Source: Deltaproteobacteria bacterium (lineage in GTDB: Bacteria; Myxococcota_A; Polyangia; Haliangiales; Haliangiaceae). Taken from it: 64,000 nt of DNA. A program made the position numbers and the translations under genes. The notes beneath the pieces are model-generated. The model was given only the letters and a program-made list of their open reading frames with translations, was not told the DNA's origin and ran no database searches. Position 1 is the first letter of the stretch; every line of letters starts with the position of its first letter. The DNA is taken from positions 26,990-90,989 of the forward strand of contig JAIOQA010000355.1 in NCBI GenBank assembly GCA_021413675.1, read 5' to 3'. Below are positions 27,175 to 36,104 of this stretch, one piece after another.

Positions 27175-28389
27175 TCAGGCGTCGGCGACCGCTGCGAATT
27201 CCTCGCGGACCGACGGATAGCCGCGGTCCGCGAGCAGGTTGCCGAGATCGCTGAAGTGCCAGGCCGGCGCCGCGTCCGCGAGGGTCGCGATCGCGATCCG
27301 CGCGGCGTCGTCGAGCGGCTCGCCGGGATCGGGCAGGGCGATGCGCGCGATCCACAGCGCGAGATCGGCGGCGTCGTCGGTGTCGGTGAGCTGCGGCAGG
27401 CAGGCGAGGCCAGCGGCGACGGTCGCCGGGTGGTCGTCGTCGTCGCCGCCGATGAAGGCCTCGCAGAACACGAACGGCGGCGAGTCGATCCGCTGCCACG
27501 CGAAGTCCTCGAACGGCATCGCCGCGGGCACGCCGGCGATCAGCGCGGCGTGCAGGGCCGCGCGCGCGGCGGCGGTGTCGGCCGGCTGCTCGAAGCGCGA
27601 CAGCGCGAGCGCCAGGCAGCGGCGCTCGACGTCGGTGGTGGCGGCCGCGAAGCGCTCGCCCAGCACGGCCAGCGCCGGGCCGCGCAGCGCGGCCTCGAAC
27701 TTCACGGCGTGCGACAGCCCGAGCGCCGCCGAGGCGCGGACCGCGGCCGAGGCGTCGTCGAGCAGCGCGGTGAGCGCCGGCGCGATCTCCGCGGCGCGCG
27801 GCGTGCAGAACGCCAGCAGGAACGGGATCGAGGCCCGGAGATCCTCGTCGTCGGCGGCCCCGCCATCGGTGAGCGCGGACAGGTACACCGGCACGCCCGC
27901 GACCACGGCAAGGTAGATCTCGCGCAGCCCGAGGCCCGCGGTCATGTCGTGGCCGGGGCCGATCGACGGGAAGCCGCGGACGATCATCCCCTTGCCCTCG
28001 ATCACGCTCGACGCCTGCGGCCGCGCGCAGTCGTCGGGCGCGGCCTGGAGATCGGGGTGGAAGCCGTCGTGCAGGAACCACGCGGTGTCGCCGACCGCGA
28101 ACTCGGCGAGCAGCCGCGCGAGGCCGCCACGGCCGGGCGCGGTCGGATCGGCGACGATGCCGACCAGGTAGCGGATCGCGTGGAGCGTGGCCTCGAAGCG
28201 CTGCACGCCCTGGTGATCGAGGCTGTAGAGCAGGCCGTTGATCGCCTCGCCGCGGATCTCGTCGTCGCCGTGGCGGATCGCGCGCAGCATCTCGGGCACG
28301 TCGGAGGCGTCGCCGTAGGCGTGCTCGAGCGTGTCCCACGGGACCTGATCGAGTTGATCGAGCGCGGCAATGGTCGGCAGGTGATCCAC
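27175..28389 (-). CDS. HEAT-like repeat protein, unknown function
   Basis: The 404-residue protein is mostly paired helices with repeating Ala/Leu patterns (SAAVRASAALGLSHAVKFEA, VERRCLALALSRFEQ), consistent with HEAT/armadillo-like repeats at about 30-300. The C-terminus closes with DLGNLLADRGYPSVREEF. No catalytic motif or signal is visible. It probably serves as a protein-interaction scaffold. The GTG start is supported by the TATAAC box 6 bases upstream. Confidence 0.65.
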   Translation of the reverse strand: MDHLPTIAALDQLDQVPWDTLEHAYGDASDVPEMLRAIRHGDDEIRGEAINGLLYSLDHQGVQRFEATLHAIRYLVGIVADPTAPGRGGLARLLAEFAVGDTAWFLHDGFHPDLQAAPDDCARPQASSVIEGKGMIVRGFPSIGPGHDMTAGLGLREIYLAVVAGVPVYLSALTDGGAADDEDLRASIPFLLAFCTPRAAEIAPALTALLDDASAAVRASAALGLSHAVKFEAALRGPALAVLGERFAAATTDVERRCLALALSRFEQPADTAAARAALHAALIAGVPAAMPFEDFAWQRIDSPPFVFCEAFIGGDDDDHPATVAAGLACLPQLTDTDDAADLALWIARIALPDPGEPLDDAARIAIATLADAAPAWHFSDLGNLLADRGYPSVREEFAAVADA

Positions 28390-28395
28390 GGCGGA

Positions 28396-28424
28396 GTTAT
28401 ACGCGGGTCGCGCCGGCGTGGCAG
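28396..28424 (-). promoter_or_regulatory. Putative promoter CTGCCA-N17-TATAAC
   Basis: On the minus strand CTGCCA (28424-28419) and TATAAC (28401-28396) are 17 bases apart. The -10 box, the closest to consensus in the window, ends 6 bases before the GTG at 28389. Confidence 0.5.
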
Positions 28425-28443
28425 CCCCGCTTGCACGCTCGCG

Positions 28444-29292
28444 ATGGCGATGCGTAGATGCGGCATGCTCGACGACGCCGCGCTCGATCGCCTGCTCACC
28501 GTGGCCCGGGGCGCGGCCACCGACGCCGCGGCGCTACTCGCCGGCGTGCGCGCCGCCGACATCCGGCACAAGGGCAACCCGCGGGATCTGGTCACCGAGT
28601 GGGATCTGCGCAGCGAGGCGCTGATCCGCGAGCGCCTGCTGTCCGGCGCGCCGGACATCGCGATCGTCGGCGAGGAGGGTGGCGGCGCCGGCGGGCACGT
28701 GCGGTGGCTGGTCGATCCGATCGACGGCACCGTGAACTTCGCCCACGGCCTGCCGCTCTGGGCGGTGAGCATCGCGCTGGTCGTCGATCAGGATCCGGTG
28801 GTCGGCGTGGTCGCGGCGCCGGCGCTCGGCTGGCAATTCTGGGCACGGCGCGGCGGCGGCGCGTTCGGCGACACCGGCTCCGGCGTGACCCGGCTCGCGG
28901 TCAGCGCCGTGCCGCGGCTCACCGACGCGATGCTGACCACCGGGTTCCCCTACGATCGCGCGACCTCGTCGGACAACAACTTCGGGCAGTGGGAGCACTT
29001 CCAGCGGGTCGCGGGCGCGTGTCGCCGGCTCGGCGCCGCCTCGCTCGATCTCGCGCTGGTCGCGCGCGGCATGCTCGACGGCTACTGGGAGCGCCGGCTC
29101 AAGCCCTGGGACATGGCCGCCGGTGCGCTGCTGGTCACCGAGGCCGGCGGCCGTGTGACGGATCCACGTGGCGGCCGGTTCATCGCCGACGATGGCGAAG
29201 CGGTGGCGACGAACGGTGCTATTCATGAGGAGGTCCTGGCCGAGCTGGCGATCGCCGATGCCCGAGCCCTGGCCGAGCGCGAGGCGCCATGA
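28444..29292 (+). CDS. suhB: Inositol monophosphatase family protein
   Basis: This 282-residue enzyme of the FIG superfamily (SuhB-like) hydrolyses inositol phosphates or related sugar phosphates with Mg or Li-sensitive metals. The motifs are complete: KGNPRDLVTEWD, GEEGGG (metal-binding Glu), WLVDPIDGTVNFAHGLP and LKPWDMAAGALLVTEAGG. The ATGs at 28444, 28450 and 28465 are all possible; the third (MLDDAALD) starts nearest the family core. It opens a three-gene overlapping unit with the M24 protein and mobA-like gene. Confidence 0.9.
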   Translation: MAMRRCGMLDDAALDRLLTVARGAATDAAALLAGVRAADIRHKGNPRDLVTEWDLRSEALIRERLLSGAPDIAIVGEEGGGAGGHVRWLVDPIDGTVNFAHGLPLWAVSIALVVDQDPVVGVVAAPALGWQFWARRGGGAFGDTGSGVTRLAVSAVPRLTDAMLTTGFPYDRATSSDNNFGQWEHFQRVAGACRRLGAASLDLALVARGMLDGYWERRLKPWDMAAGALLVTEAGGRVTDPRGGRFIADDGEAVATNGAIHEEVLAELAIADARALAEREAP

Positions 29293-30764
29293 ACCGAACC
29301 ATCGCCGCAACCCTCTTCGCGTCGCTCGCGTCGCTCGCGTTCGGCGCGCCACTGGCGGCCGCGCCCGGCAAGCCGGCCGATCCACAGCCGGTCGATCCGT
29401 ACGCCGAGCCCGCGCCGGTCGATCCGTATGCCGCGCCGGCCAAGCCGGTCGCGAAGCCGGCGGGGACCAAGCCGGCGCCCGCGGCGAAGCCCGCGCCCGC
29501 CAAGCCGGCGCCTGTGCCCGCGCCGGAACCCGCCGCCGATCCGTACGCGGCGCCCGCCGCCGCGCCGCGCGTGCGCTTCGATCTCGCCGCGGTCCAGGGC
29601 CTGCTCGCGGTCCAGCGCCTCGATGGCTGGCTGCTCGCCGACGATGGTGCCGCCAACCCGATCGCGCGTCAGCTGGTGAACCCCGACGGCGCGCCGCAGC
29701 GCCGCTGGTTCTATCTGATCCCCGCCGAGGGCCAGCCGATCGCGCTGGTCCACACGTCGGAGATGGGCGACTTCGCGCGCGTGCCCGGCACCAAGATCGC
29801 GTACACGGGCTACCGCGATCTCGAGAAGAGCCTGCGCACGATGCTGAAGGGCAAGAAGACGATCGCGATGGAGTACTCGCCCAAGGGCGCGCTCCCCTCG
29901 ATCTCGCGCACCGACGCCGGCACCCTCGAGCTCATCCGCGGCCTCGGCGTGCTGGTGAAGGGCTCCGAGGGCCTGGTCTCGTTCACCAAGGCGCTGTGGG
30001 GGCCCGACGGGCGCAAGAGCCACTACGTCGCGGCGCACCACCTGACCGAGCTGCGCAAGGAGGCGCTCGCGTTCGTCGCCAAGCAGGTCGGCGCGGGCGC
30101 GGTGGTCAGCGAGCACGACGTCCAGCAGCGGCTCGTGCACGGCATGCAGATGCGCGGCCTCGTCGGGCCGCCGCCGGTGGTCGCGGCCGGCGCGAACACC
30201 GCCGATCCGTACTACGTGCCGTCGGCGGGCCGCTCGGCCAACATCAGCCGCGGCGATCTGCTGGTCATCACGCTCGCCGGCAAGGTCGATGGCGAGGGCG
30301 GCATCTTCGCCGAGCTCACCTGGGTCGCGTTCGTCGGCGACACCGTGCCCGACCGCATGGCCAAGGCGTTCGACGTGGTGGCGCTCGCGCGCGACGAGGC
30401 GATCAAGACGATCCGCGCGCGGCTCGAGCACCACCGCGCGGTCAAGGGCTTCGAGGTCGACGACGCGGCCCGCAGCTTCATCGCCAAGGCCGGCTGGGTC
30501 GAGCAGTTCGTGCACCGCACCGGCCACTCGATCGACAGCGATCTGCAGGGCGGCGGCGCGGATCTCGACGACTACGAGGTCAAGGACACCCGCAACCTGG
30601 TGCAGGGCTCGGGCTTCACGATCGCGCCCGGCGTGTACTTCCCGAACGAGCTCGGCGTGCGCGCCGAGGTCTGCGCGTTCCTCGGCACCCGCGGGCTCGA
30701 GGTCACCACGCCCGCGCAGGACGCGATCGAGGTGCTGCTGCCGAAGTCTCCCTCCAAGCCGTGA
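29289..30764 (+). CDS. Exported M24-family metallopeptidase homologue, probably inactive
   Basis: This 491-residue protein has a signal peptide and a Pro/Ala/Lys linker (25-93) with three DPYA repeats. An N-terminal creatinase-like domain and an M24 'pita-bread' domain (about 240-485) follow. The family ligands are changed. The first Asp is Thr328 (LVITLAG), the second is Glu342 (AELTW), His413 is kept (RTGHSID), the first Glu is Ala446 (TIAPGVYFP) and the last Glu460 is kept (VRAEV). At least two of five ligands are lost, so peptidase activity is doubtful. It overlaps suhB (ATGA) and the mobA-like gene (GTGA). Confidence 0.85.
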   Translation: MNRTIAATLFASLASLAFGAPLAAAPGKPADPQPVDPYAEPAPVDPYAAPAKPVAKPAGTKPAPAAKPAPAKPAPVPAPEPAADPYAAPAAAPRVRFDLAAVQGLLAVQRLDGWLLADDGAANPIARQLVNPDGAPQRRWFYLIPAEGQPIALVHTSEMGDFARVPGTKIAYTGYRDLEKSLRTMLKGKKTIAMEYSPKGALPSISRTDAGTLELIRGLGVLVKGSEGLVSFTKALWGPDGRKSHYVAAHHLTELRKEALAFVAKQVGAGAVVSEHDVQQRLVHGMQMRGLVGPPPVVAAGANTADPYYVPSAGRSANISRGDLLVITLAGKVDGEGGIFAELTWVAFVGDTVPDRMAKAFDVVALARDEAIKTIRARLEHHRAVKGFEVDDAARSFIAKAGWVEQFVHRTGHSIDSDLQGGGADLDDYEVKDTRNLVQGSGFTIAPGVYFPNELGVRAEVCAFLGTRGLEVTTPAQDAIEVLLPKSPSKP

Positions 30765-31357
30765 CCCCGCCGCGCACCGACGTGGCCGCGGTGATCCTCG
30801 CCGGCGGCCGCGGGCGCCGCCTGGGCGGCGTGGTCAAGCCGCTGCTCGCGATCGAGGGCCGCGCGATCATCGATCGGCTGCGCGATGCGCTCGCGCCGCA
30901 CGCCCACGAGCTCCTGCTCGCGGTGGCCGATCCGGCGCAGGCGCAGGGCCTCGGCGACGCGCGCCTGGTGATCGACGCGGTCCCCGGCGCCGGGCCGGTC
31001 GCGGGGCTGGCCGCGGCCCGCGCCGCCACCGACGCGCGCTGGCTGATCGCGGTCGCCGGCGACATGCCGCACGTGACCTCGGCGGTGATCGCGGCCTTGC
31101 TCGCGCGCGCCGGCGATGACGTGGACGCAGTCGCGATCCGCCTGGGCACGCCGCCCTTGCCCGAGCCGCTGCTCGCGGTCTGGGGCCGGGCCGCGGCGCC
31201 GATGATGGCGCGCGCGCTGGAGCGCGGTCGCTACCGGACCTCGGCGCTGCTCACCGACGATGGCCTGCGGGTCGCCTGGCTGGAAGAGGCCGACCTGCGC
31301 GCGGTCGATCCGCAGCTGCGCAGTGTTCAGAACGTGAACCGCCCCACCGATCTGTAG
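30761..31357 (+). CDS. mobA: MobA-like nucleotidyltransferase (molybdenum cofactor guanylyltransferase family)
   Basis: This 198-residue protein has the MobA-like nucleotide-binding loop ILAGGRGRRLGG followed by conserved Lys (VVKPLL), and the metal-binding AGDMPHV. MobA attaches GMP to molybdopterin. Related proteins transfer CMP or AMP, so the substrate is inferred. The GTG overlaps the stop of the M24 gene. No other molybdenum-cofactor gene is in the window. Confidence 0.75.
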   Translation: MTPPRTDVAAVILAGGRGRRLGGVVKPLLAIEGRAIIDRLRDALAPHAHELLLAVADPAQAQGLGDARLVIDAVPGAGPVAGLAAARAATDARWLIAVAGDMPHVTSAVIAALLARAGDDVDAVAIRLGTPPLPEPLLAVWGRAAAPMMARALERGRYRTSALLTDDGLRVAWLEEADLRAVDPQLRSVQNVNRPTDL

Positions 31358-31477
31358 AACACCGCGAGCCGCGCGACCGAACGCCCGGGCGACCGGGCCG
31401 CCACCGGGCCGCGACCCCGTTCGTACCCGTCGAAAGTGATCGCGTCTCCGAGGAGATCGAGTATCTTCCGCCGGCTC

Positions 31478-32533
<1,056 letters not shown>

Positions 32534-32545
32534 GGTTCACCCCCG

Positions 32546-33652
32546 ATGTTGCGCCGATCTGCACGTCCGCGTGATTTTCTCGTCGCCGATTCGGCCGCGA
32601 TGCGCGCCGTCGTCGACAAGGTCCTACGCTGGGCCGACACCGACGCGCCGGTCCTGATCCTCGGCGAGCACGGCACCGGCCGCGAGCTGGTCGCGCGGGT
32701 CCTGCACCAGAGCGGCCCGCGCCGGGACGCGCGCTTCATCGCGGTCCGCCCGAGCTTCGAGTCCGCCGAGATGGCGAGCAAGGACGACGCCGACGATCAC
32801 GACGATCGCGCCCGGCGCGCGCTGCGCGCGGCCGCCGGCGGCACGCTGCTGGTGAAGGACGTCTGCGACGTGCCCGCGCCGTCGCAGCGCACCCTGCGCA
32901 AGGCGATCCGCGCGCGGCCGGTCCGCAAGCCGGACAAGTCCGACAAGTTCGAGCGGGTCGAGCCGCGCGAGGCGCGCGACAAGAGCGACTCGTCCGGCGA
33001 GGTCTTCGACGTCCGCGTCGTCGGCACCGCCGACCTCGATCTCGAGAGCGCGGTCGCCGCGAAGATCCTGTCGCGCGATCTCTACGAGCAGCTCGCCGAG
33101 CACCGCATCGAGGTGCCGCCGCTGCGCGATCGCGTCGAGGATCTGCCGACCCTCGCTGACCGCTGGGTCCAGCACTACGGCAAGGAGGTCGGGCGCGGCA
33201 AGGTCGCGATCTCCGCGCGCGCCCACGCGCGCCTCGCCGCGTACCCGTGGCCCGGCAACGTCGCCGAGCTCAAGTCGATGGCGCGCCGCCTGGTGATCCG
33301 CGTCCCCGGCGCCAAGATCGAGGCCGGCGACGTCGACGAGGTCCTGCCGGTGGTCGCCGAGCGCGTGCCGCTCGACGACATGGCCTTCGAGGATCTCGTC
33401 AAGGCCAAGCTCGCCGGCTTCCTGAAGCGCATGGACGGCTATCCCGTCCACGACCTCTACGACAAGGTGCTCGCGCGCGTCGAGCGCCCGCTGTTCGACC
33501 TCGTGCTCGAGCACACCGGCGGCAACCAGCTCAAGGCCGCCGAGATCCTCGGCGTCAACCGCAACACCTTGCGCAAGAAGCTCGAGGTGCTCGGCGTCAG
33601 CAAGAAGCGCAAGCGCCCCGGCCGCGAGGACGAGGCGCTCGACGGCGACTGA
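32546..33652 (+). CDS. Degenerate NtrC-like regulator with Fis-type DNA-binding domain
   Basis: This 368-residue protein looks like a sigma54 activator that lost its ATPase. Residues 40-47 (GEHGTGRE) are a Walker A with Arg for Lys. Residues 98-106 (GGTLLVKDV) replace the Walker B Asp-Glu, and no GAFTGA loop exists. VPPLRDRVEDLP and YPWPGNVAEL (R-finger and sensor II regions) remain. A Fis-type HTH (LEHTGGNQLKAAEILGVNRN, then TLRKKLEVLGV) ends the protein, plus a basic tail. A Lys/Asp-rich insert fills 120-150. It probably binds DNA without ATP-driven activation. Confidence 0.8.
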   Translation: MLRRSARPRDFLVADSAAMRAVVDKVLRWADTDAPVLILGEHGTGRELVARVLHQSGPRRDARFIAVRPSFESAEMASKDDADDHDDRARRALRAAAGGTLLVKDVCDVPAPSQRTLRKAIRARPVRKPDKSDKFERVEPREARDKSDSSGEVFDVRVVGTADLDLESAVAAKILSRDLYEQLAEHRIEVPPLRDRVEDLPTLADRWVQHYGKEVGRGKVAISARAHARLAAYPWPGNVAELKSMARRLVIRVPGAKIEAGDVDEVLPVVAERVPLDDMAFEDLVKAKLAGFLKRMDGYPVHDLYDKVLARVERPLFDLVLEHTGGNQLKAAEILGVNRNTLRKKLEVLGVSKKRKRPGREDEALDGD

Positions 33653-34029
33653 GCGGGTGTCGCGCCGTCGAGCGCGAAGCGCGAGGCGGTGGGGCAGGGA
33701 GACCAGCGGCTGCGAGCCCGAGCGGGGCGGGGCCGGGACGCGAGCGGGGCTGCGCGCTGCCAGCGCGGTGCGTGAGGCGGCGCGCCTGGGAGGAGAGAGC
33801 CGCGGAGCAAGACCGAGCCCGGGACCGGGACCGAGCCCCCGACGTTCCAGAGCGTCTGGATACAGGCAACACCCGACGCGTCGATCGTTCACGGTCGGTC
33901 CCGGCGTGGACCGCGCGCGGAACGGGCCGACCTGCTGCCGCGCTGCCCTCACGGGCGCCGCGCCGCCGTTGGTGTGGATCTCGAATCCGCCTTGAAATCG
34001 ACGCAGTCCTGATATATGCCTTTAATCAA
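33653..34029. other. Intergenic region, 377 bp, AT-rich at its right end
   Basis: No convincing gene. The frame at 33657-33995 is Arg/Gly/Pro-rich with no hydrophobic periodicity. A short inverted repeat CGCGCT-GCC-AGCGCG lies near the middle. At the right end TTGAAA (33992-33997) and TATATG (34013-34018), spaced 15 bases, form a possible weak promoter for the transposase gene. TTTAAT follows at 34021-34026. These bases are the most AT-rich spot in the neighbourhood. Confidence 0.4.
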
Positions 34030-34803
34030 ATGGCGCGGTCGGGAAGCTCCACGTCGGGTCGCGGCGCCACGCCCCGCGCGATCGCGCCCGGCCAGCTCGC
34101 GCTCGATCGCGCGCGTCGCCCCACCGGGCACGGCGGCTGGCGTCCGGGCGCCGGCCGGCCGCGCGGCCGCACCAAGGTGCCGCACCTCACGCGTCCGCGG
34201 TTCGCCGCGCGCTACCCGCAGCACGTCACGCTGCGTCTCGTCGCCGGCCTCGGCTCGCTGCGCCGGCATCACCTGGTCGCGCGCATCCACGCCTCGATCG
34301 CGGCCGCGCATCGCGATGACTTCCGCGTCGTGCACTTCGCGATCCTCGCCAACCACATCCACCTCGTCGTCGAGACCAGCGACGCGATGAGCCTCGCGCG
34401 GCGGATGCAGGGCCTCGCGATCCGGATCGCGCGCACGACCAATCGCGCGCTGGTGCGCCGCGGGCGGCTCTTCGCCGAGCGCTATCACGCTCGGGCACTG
34501 CGCACCCCGCGCGAGGTCCGCAACGCGCTGGCGTACGTGCTGCACAACGCGCGCGGTCACGCCGCCGAGCGCAACCAGCGGCTGTCGACGCGCTGGATCG
34601 ATCCGTGCTCGAGCGGGCCGTGGTTCGCGGACTGGCGGGCGTCGCCGTCACATCCCCCGCCGTGGCTGGTCGCGCTCCGTCGACGCCCCGACCCGACGCG
34701 GCCCGCGCGCACCTGGTTGCTGACGACCGGCTGGCGCCGCCACGGCGCGATCGCGCTCGACGAGCGCGGCCCGCCCGCGCCGCGGTCCTCGCCGGTCGCG
34801 TGA
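34030..34803 (+). CDS. HUH-type transposase, IS200-like/REP-associated (RAYT-like)
   Basis: This 257-residue protein contains the Y1-transposase fold. RYPQHVTLRL starts the core, FRVVHFAILANHIHLVVE holds the HUH motif (HIH), and helices follow with QGLAIRIARTTNRAL, FAERYHARALRTPREV and YVLHNARGHAAERN. The pattern of NHIHLV, RYH and YVL-N is that of the stand-alone 'REP-associated tyrosine transposase' group. A basic, Gly-rich extension precedes it, and the C-terminal 60 residues are Pro/Arg-rich. No terminal repeats or IS200 partner gene were seen. Confidence 0.85.
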   Translation: MARSGSSTSGRGATPRAIAPGQLALDRARRPTGHGGWRPGAGRPRGRTKVPHLTRPRFAARYPQHVTLRLVAGLGSLRRHHLVARIHASIAAAHRDDFRVVHFAILANHIHLVVETSDAMSLARRMQGLAIRIARTTNRALVRRGRLFAERYHARALRTPREVRNALAYVLHNARGHAAERNQRLSTRWIDPCSSGPWFADWRASPSHPPPWLVALRRRPDPTRPARTWLLTTGWRRHGAIALDERGPPAPRSSPVA

Positions 34804-34894
34804 TCTGCTCGCCACTGCCTCGGCTCCGCTCGTTGGCCGGATCCCTGCGATCGTCGTCCGACGCGCGTCGCCGCGCCCGCGCGACACTCGCCGC

Positions 34895-35428
34895 ATGAAG
34901 CGGCTCGATGCCCTCGCGCTCACCGGCCTGCTCGCGCAGCAGGCGTACGTCCTGGCCACCGTGCCACTCGCCGCGCTGCACGCGACCGAGCCGACGACGA
35001 TCGCCACGGTCGCGTCCGCGATCGTCACCGCCGCCCTCGTCGCCTCGCTGTTCTCGTCAGCGCTCGCGTCGCTGCGCCGCCTGCAACTCGCGCTGTTCCT
35101 CGGCGGCATGCCGATCATCTACGCGTGGTGCGCGCTGCTCCGCGGCGACACCAGCGCGCTCGCGATCGAGTCGATCGGCCTCGTCGTCTTCGGAGGCCTC
35201 GCGATCGCCGGCTACCTGCGCGTCCCACTCCTGCTCGGCGTCGGCATCATCGCGCACGGCGTGGCGTGGGACGCGTGGCACCACGGCCATTCCAGCTACG
35301 TCCCCGACTGGTACTCGGCCGGCTGTCTCGTCGCCGATCTCGGCATCGGGCTGTTCGCGCTGAGCTACCTCGCGCCGCTCGCGCGATCGCGCCTCATCCC
35401 CCCGCCGCCGCCTTCGCCGCGGCGATGA
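34895..35428 (+). CDS. Integral membrane protein, about six helices
   Basis: This 177-residue protein has about six hydrophobic helices (about 7-27, 38-58, 65-83, 90-108, 112-125, 140-160) and a Pro-rich tail. A loop WDAWHHGHSSYVPDWYSAG carries several His and aromatic residues that may bind metal or haem. No family recognised. It overlaps the convergent tpx gene by 35 bp. Confidence 0.65.
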   Translation: MKRLDALALTGLLAQQAYVLATVPLAALHATEPTTIATVASAIVTAALVASLFSSALASLRRLQLALFLGGMPIIYAWCALLRGDTSALAIESIGLVVFGGLAIAGYLRVPLLLGVGIIAHGVAWDAWHHGHSSYVPDWYSAGCLVADLGIGLFALSYLAPLARSRLIPPPPPSPRR

Positions 35429-36068
35429 GCGGCGCGTAGTCCGGCTCGGTGGTCTGGTCCGCGACCAGCTCGCGATACGTGATCTTCCCCGACGGATCGA
35501 TGACCCACACGCTGCGCGCGAGCAGGCCGCTCTCCTTGACCGCGAGGCCCCACGCCTTGCCGAACCCGCCACCGTTGTAGTCCGAGCCGAACAAGGTCTC
35601 GGTCTTCGCCTCCTCCTGGAACCGGGTCTGCGCGAACGGCAGGTCGCGGCTCACCGTGATGAGCACGACCGACGCCGGCAGCTGCGCGCGCGCGTTCGAG
35701 ACCGCGTGGGTCTGGGCCTCGCACACCCGCGTGTCGATCGACGGCACCACCGACAGCACGACCGTCTTGCCGCGGAAGTCGGCGAGCTTGATCGGCTTGA
35801 GCGTACCGTCGGCCAGCGTCGCGTCCGGCGCCATCGCGCCGACCTCGGGCGGCGTGCCGACGATCGTCAGCGGCTTGCCGGCGCGGCCGATCAGATCGGT
35901 GCGCTCGGGCGGGGCGGGCGTGACCGCGGCGAGCACGCGCGCCTGATCCGCCGGCGGCGCGGCCTTCAGGTACGCGACGACATCGGCCTCGCCGACACCG
36001 CCCGACGAGCCACAGCCCCCGACGGCCACCGCGACAGCGAACATGACCCCAGCGAGCGAGTGCGACAT
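35394..36068 (-). CDS. tpx: Lipoprotein thiol peroxidase (Tpx family), one-Cys variant
   Basis: This 224-residue protein has a lipobox (VGGC, Cys19), so it is membrane-anchored outside the cytoplasm, unusual for Tpx. The thioredoxin-fold peroxidase domain shows the peroxidatic Cys116 in PSIDTRVCEAQT and DLPFAQTRFQEEA. In E. coli-type Tpx that second motif ends in a Cys (resolving); here it is Gln151. TTEPDY near the end is also typical. It probably reduces peroxides as a one-Cys enzyme with another partner thiol. Start ATG 36068 is supported by the TATGCT box upstream. Confidence 0.88.
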   Translation of the reverse strand: MSHSLAGVMFAVAVAVGGCGSSGGVGEADVVAYLKAAPPADQARVLAAVTPAPPERTDLIGRAGKPLTIVGTPPEVGAMAPDATLADGTLKPIKLADFRGKTVVLSVVPSIDTRVCEAQTHAVSNARAQLPASVVLITVSRDLPFAQTRFQEEAKTETLFGSDYNGGGFGKAWGLAVKESGLLARSVWVIDPSGKITYRELVADQTTEPDYAPLIAAAKAAAGG

Positions 36069-36075
36069 GGCCGAC

Positions 36076-36081
36076 AGCATA
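36076..36081 (-). promoter_or_regulatory. Putative -10 box TATGCT
   Basis: TATGCT on the minus strand ends 7 bases before the ATG at 36068. A weak CTGGCG (-35-like) lies 17 bases further up. It supports 36068 rather than 36080 as the start. Confidence 0.35.
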
Positions 36082-36104
36082 CGCGCCCGATCGCGCCGCG
36101 CCAG

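Noticed and set aside
32546..33652. An active sigma54 enhancer-binding protein
   Set aside because: The catalytic Lys, the Walker B acid pair and GAFTGA loop are all missing.
33657..33995. A 112-codon frame between the Fis-type gene and the transposase
   Set aside because: Its composition is Arg/Gly/Pro with no hydrophobic periodicity, and it has no start signals. It was described as intergenic.
33652..34803. A complete insertion sequence around the HUH transposase
   Set aside because: No terminal hairpins, target duplication or tnpB partner could be seen, so only the gene was called.
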